Assembly: GCA_900321665.1 (NCBI GenBank)
Contig: ONWY01000047.1
Location: forward strand, 1-7,987
DNA length: 7,987 nucleotides
Direction of reading: 5' to 3'
Source of the DNA: an uncultured Eubacteriales bacterium
Lineage (GTDB): Bacteria > Bacillota > Clostridia > Oscillospirales > Acutalibacteraceae
The notes under the pieces were generated by a model. It saw nothing but the letters and a program-made list of their open reading frames with translations. It ran no database searches and was not told where the DNA came from. The translations under genes and the position numbers were made by a program. Below, piece by piece: positions 6,032 to 7,987 of this stretch (the first letter of the stretch is position 1; each line of letters begins with the position of its first letter).

Positions 6032-7291
6032 ATGATGAAGTATGATTTAGTTGTAGTAGGCGGCGGTCCTGCCGGTATGGCAGCAGCGCTGAAGGCAAAG
6101 GAATGCGGTGTTGAAAAAATCCTCATTTGTGAAAGAGATGAAACGCTCGGCGGTATCCTCGAGCAGTGTATCCACACCGGCTTCGGTCTTCACTATTTCG
6201 GTGAGGAGCTTTCCGGCCCGGAATATGCAGCCCGATTTATCGACGAGGTGGAAAAAACCGATATCGATGTCAAGGTCAATACCATGGTGCTTGATATCAC
6301 CACCAACAATGTGGTTATTGCCATTAATAAGCAAGACGGGTTGATGGAAATTTCCGCAACCGCCATTGTGCTCGCCATGGGCTGCCGCGAGAGACCCAGA
6401 GGCGCTATCTCTATTCCCGGCACACGCCCTGCAGGCGTGATGACCGCCGGTACCGCACAAAGATTTGCGAATATTGAGGGCTACCTGCCCGGTAAAGAGG
6501 TTGTTATTTTAGGCTCCGGCGATATCGGCTTGATTATGGCAAGAAGAATGACTTTGGAAGGCGCCAAGGTTAAGGCTGTTTGCGAGCTGATGCCGTATTC
6601 CGGCGGCTTGACAAGAAACATTGTGCAGTGCCTTGAGGATTTTGATATTCCGCTCAAATTATCCCATACCGTGACCGAAATCAAGGGAAAAGACAGGGTA
6701 GAGGGTGTTACCGTTTCTAAAGTAGACGGCAACCTGAAGCCCATTCCCGGCACCGAGGAATACATTCCTTGCGATACCTTGATGCTCTCTGTCGGTCTGC
6801 TTCCCGAAAACGAGCTTTCCCGCTCGGTCGGTATTCACCTTGACCGCATCACCGGCGGCGCTATTGTGGACCAATATCGTGAAACCAGCCACGAGGGCGT
6901 TTTCGCTTGCGGTAATGTGCTGCACGTGCACGATTTGGTTGACTTTGTTACCCAAGAGGCGCAAACAGCGGGCGAGGGTGCGGCAAACTACATCCTCGGC
7001 AAAAAGGAATACCCCGAGTTTAGAGTGCATACCAAGGGTATCAACGGTGTTAGATATGTTGTGCCGCAGCGTATTAGTGTTGACGGCAGCGAGGAATCCG
7101 TTAAGCTGTATTTCAGAGTCGGTCAGGTATATACCAATGCCACGGTGAAGGTAACCAGAAACGGTAATGCGATTTATGCCAAGAAAAAGCGCAAGTTAGC
7201 ACCGGGCGAAATGGAAAATATTGTTTTGAAGCCGGAGGATTTGCAGGGCTTCTCCGAGGGCGACTACTTGTATGTTGAAGTGGAGGGTTAA
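6032..7291 (+). CDS. FAD/NAD(P)-binding pyridine nucleotide-disulfide-type oxidoreductase, second subunit of the redox operon
   Basis: The 419-residue protein has two dinucleotide-binding motifs: GGGPAG (10-15) for FAD and GSGDIG (161-166) for NAD(P). A late YRETSHEGVFACGNVLHVHDL segment matches the second FAD contact of this fold. Its QCIHTGFGLHYFGEELSGPEYA stretch (split here as C46 and the residues around it) is typical of the partner found next to GlpA/DUF1667 genes in Firmicutes. The tail from about 340 forms a small extra domain. The likely role is passing electrons between the FAD/[2Fe-2S] subunit and NAD(P) or another carrier in the cytoplasm. A GGTGAGG site (6021-6027) serves adjacent ATGs at 6032 and 6035; spacing slightly favours 6035, which would drop only one residue. 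The gene begins 11 nt after the previous one and ends 2 nt before the next, so the three are probably one transcript. The exact electron acceptor is unknown. Confidence 0.85.
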   Translation: MMKYDLVVVGGGPAGMAAALKAKECGVEKILICERDETLGGILEQCIHTGFGLHYFGEELSGPEYAARFIDEVEKTDIDVKVNTMVLDITTNNVVIAINKQDGLMEISATAIVLAMGCRERPRGAISIPGTRPAGVMTAGTAQRFANIEGYLPGKEVVILGSGDIGLIMARRMTLEGAKVKAVCELMPYSGGLTRNIVQCLEDFDIPLKLSHTVTEIKGKDRVEGVTVSKVDGNLKPIPGTEEYIPCDTLMLSVGLLPENELSRSVGIHLDRITGGAIVDQYRETSHEGVFACGNVLHVHDLVDFVTQEAQTAGEGAANYILGKKEYPEFRVHTKGINGVRYVVPQRISVDGSEESVKLYFRVGQVYTNATVKVTRNGNAIYAKKKRKLAPGEMENIVLKPEDLQGFSEGDYLYVEVEG

Positions 7292-7293
7292 AA

Positions 7294-7650
7294 ATGGAAG
7301 TTAGAGAACTTACTTGTGTGGCTTGCCCGATGGGCTGCCAAATGACTGCTTCAATTGAAAACGGAGTAGTTGTATCCGTTACGGGCAACACTTGCCCGCG
7401 CGGCAAAAAGTATGCCGAGACAGAATGTACCCATCCGGTCAGACCGCTGACCACCACCGTGAAGGTGGAGGGCGGCAAGCACCCGGTGGTGCCGGTCAAA
7501 TCGGCAGATGCCATTCCGAAAGAGAAAATGTTTGATTGCATGGCTGTTTTAAACGGCGTTACCATCAAAGCACCGGTAAAAATCGGCGATGTGGTCGTGG
7601 AGAACATTTGCGATACCGGCATCAATATTGTTGCAACCAATATTTGCTAA
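7294..7650 (+). CDS. DUF1667 family small tetra-cysteine protein, third gene of the redox operon
   Basis: The 118-residue product belongs to the DUF1667 family (COG3862), regularly encoded next to GlpA-like and FAD/NAD(P) oxidoreductases. Its N-terminus has C8, C11, C15 and C34 (CVACPMGC, then NTCPRG). That spacing resembles the [4Fe-4S] site at the start of molybdopterin oxidoreductases, which suggests an Fe-S electron carrier; this is inference. Further cysteines are C45, C82, C106 and the last residue, C118. The C-terminal half has the KAPVKIGDVVVENICDTG segment of the family. It has no signal peptide and no membrane segment. GGAGGG (7282-7287), inside the end of the preceding gene, sits 6 nt before the ATG, and only 2 nt separate the genes, suggesting translational coupling. 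The biochemical function of the family is not established to my knowledge. Confidence 0.88.
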   Translation: MEVRELTCVACPMGCQMTASIENGVVVSVTGNTCPRGKKYAETECTHPVRPLTTTVKVEGGKHPVVPVKSADAIPKEKMFDCMAVLNGVTIKAPVKIGDVVVENICDTGINIVATNIC

Positions 7651-7659
7651 GTTATTTTT

Positions 7660-7691
7660 ACAAGCCTTTGGGAACCATCCCAAAGGCTTGT
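7660..7691 (+). other. Perfect 14-bp hairpin after the redox operon, lacking a U-tract
   Basis: Bases 7660-7673 pair without mismatch with 7678-7691 around an ACCA loop, beginning 9 nt after the DUF1667 stop codon. The downstream sequence CATAGATAGG has no T-run on the + strand, and on the - strand the downstream side is A-rich, so it is not a canonical intrinsic terminator in either direction. A T-rich TTATTTTTA lies just before it. It may be a 3'-end stabiliser, a processing site or a U-independent terminator. Confidence 0.7.
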
Positions 7692-7709
7692 CATAGATAG
7701 GATATGAGA

Positions 7710-7987
7710 ATGAAAAGAGCGATTGCTAAGATTTTACTGTTTGCCCTTGTGCTCAGCATAGGGGTGTTGCCGCTTTTTCCCGCGGTGGCGGAAAGTGAAG
7801 TCTTAGCAACCGTTCTTTTTACAAATGATACCCGCGGTATGTGCGATGATTTGGGCTATATTCAGCGCTACAAGGAGCTGACAAAGAACTCGATGCTTTT
7901 GAATTGCGGCAATTTTACCAAAGGCTCGGCGATAGCGTCACTTTCCAACGCAAAGTATTCCTGCGCCCTGATGAAGGCGGCGGAAAG
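7710..7987 (+). CDS. Exported 5'-nucleotidase/UshA-like metallophosphatase, degenerate active site, 3' end missing
   Basis: The frame runs off the window after 92 codons. The N-terminus (MKRAIAKILLF and a following hydrophobic stretch, ending PAVA-ES) is a clear Sec signal peptide with probable cleavage after A27. What follows resembles the start of a 5'-nucleotidase/2',3'-cyclic phosphodiesterase domain: VLFTNDTRG (35-43) where family members have FTNDxHG, LGYIQRYKEL (48-57), and LLNCGNFTKGSAIASLS (63-79) where they have LDAGDxxQGSPLA. The usual metal-binding histidine is therefore arginine (R42) and the GD aspartate is asparagine (N68). Both changes should weaken or abolish catalysis, so this could be a pseudoenzyme or a divergent binding protein. 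An ATG at 7704 is also in frame; 7710 is preferred for spacing from AGG (7699-7701), though the ribosome site is weak. No promoter is visible between it and the redox operon. The family call rests on a short stretch. Confidence 0.65.
   Translation, partial: MKRAIAKILLFALVLSIGVLPLFPAVAESEVLATVLFTNDTRGMCDDLGYIQRYKELTKNSMLLNCGNFTKGSAIASLSNAKYSCALMKAAE

Noticed and set aside
7113..7640. 175-codon open frame on the - strand across the last two redox genes
   Set aside because: It has Pro/Ser/Thr-rich low-information composition, lies opposite two well-supported genes and lacks start signals.
1..7987. Mobile element, CRISPR array, phage or defence genes
   Set aside because: No direct-repeat array, terminal inverted repeats, transposase, integrase or nuclease motifs are seen. 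All genes fit ordinary chromosomal metabolism.

Overview
The window reads as chromosome of a Clostridia-type member of the Bacillota, perhaps an anaerobic gut lineage. The grounds are AT-rich intergenic stretches with sigma-A-like promoters, strong AGGAGG-type ribosome sites, TTG and GTG starts, an M-box riboswitch ahead of mgtE, and a three-gene flavoprotein/DUF1667 cluster common in anaerobic Firmicutes. All six protein genes lie on the + strand. I see no mobile element, tRNA, rRNA or CRISPR array. The organism assignment is inference.

Layout: (1) Bases 1-155 hold no gene I can support, only the probable promoter (96-123) and ribosome site of pepF. (2) pepF (156-1943), an M3B zinc oligoendopeptidase, is followed after 60 nt by a sirtuin deacylase (2004-2714), probably on the same transcript, ending at a clear terminator (2721-2750). 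(3) The 361-nt gap 2715-3075 is almost all regulatory: a promoter (2774-2802), an M-box Mg2+ riboswitch aptamer (about 2820-2999), an antiterminator (2996-3034) and a competing intrinsic terminator (3019-3057). It controls mgtE (3076-4434), a CBS-domain Mg2+ transporter with its own terminator. (4) A near-consensus promoter (4514-4542) and a short leader palindrome precede an operon of three tightly spaced genes: a GlpA-like FAD oxidoreductase with a C-terminal [2Fe-2S] domain, a second FAD/NAD(P) oxidoreductase, and a small tetra-cysteine DUF1667 protein. (5) A perfect 14-bp hairpin without a U-tract follows. (6) The last gene runs off the window edge. It encodes a signal-peptide-bearing protein resembling the 5'-nucleotidase/UshA metallophosphatase family, with apparently altered metal-binding residues.

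How the genes work together: mgtE and its leader form a self-contained Mg2+ homeostasis unit, on when Mg2+ is low and off when it is high. The three redox genes look like one enzyme complex moving electrons from an organic substrate, most likely glycerol-3-phosphate, through FAD and Fe-S centres to a carrier. pepF and the sirtuin look like housekeeping genes. Nothing seen links these three units functionally. I found no wholly new system. The best leads are the fully readable riboswitch switch, the incompletely understood DUF1667 redox complex, and the degenerate exported metallophosphatase at the right edge.
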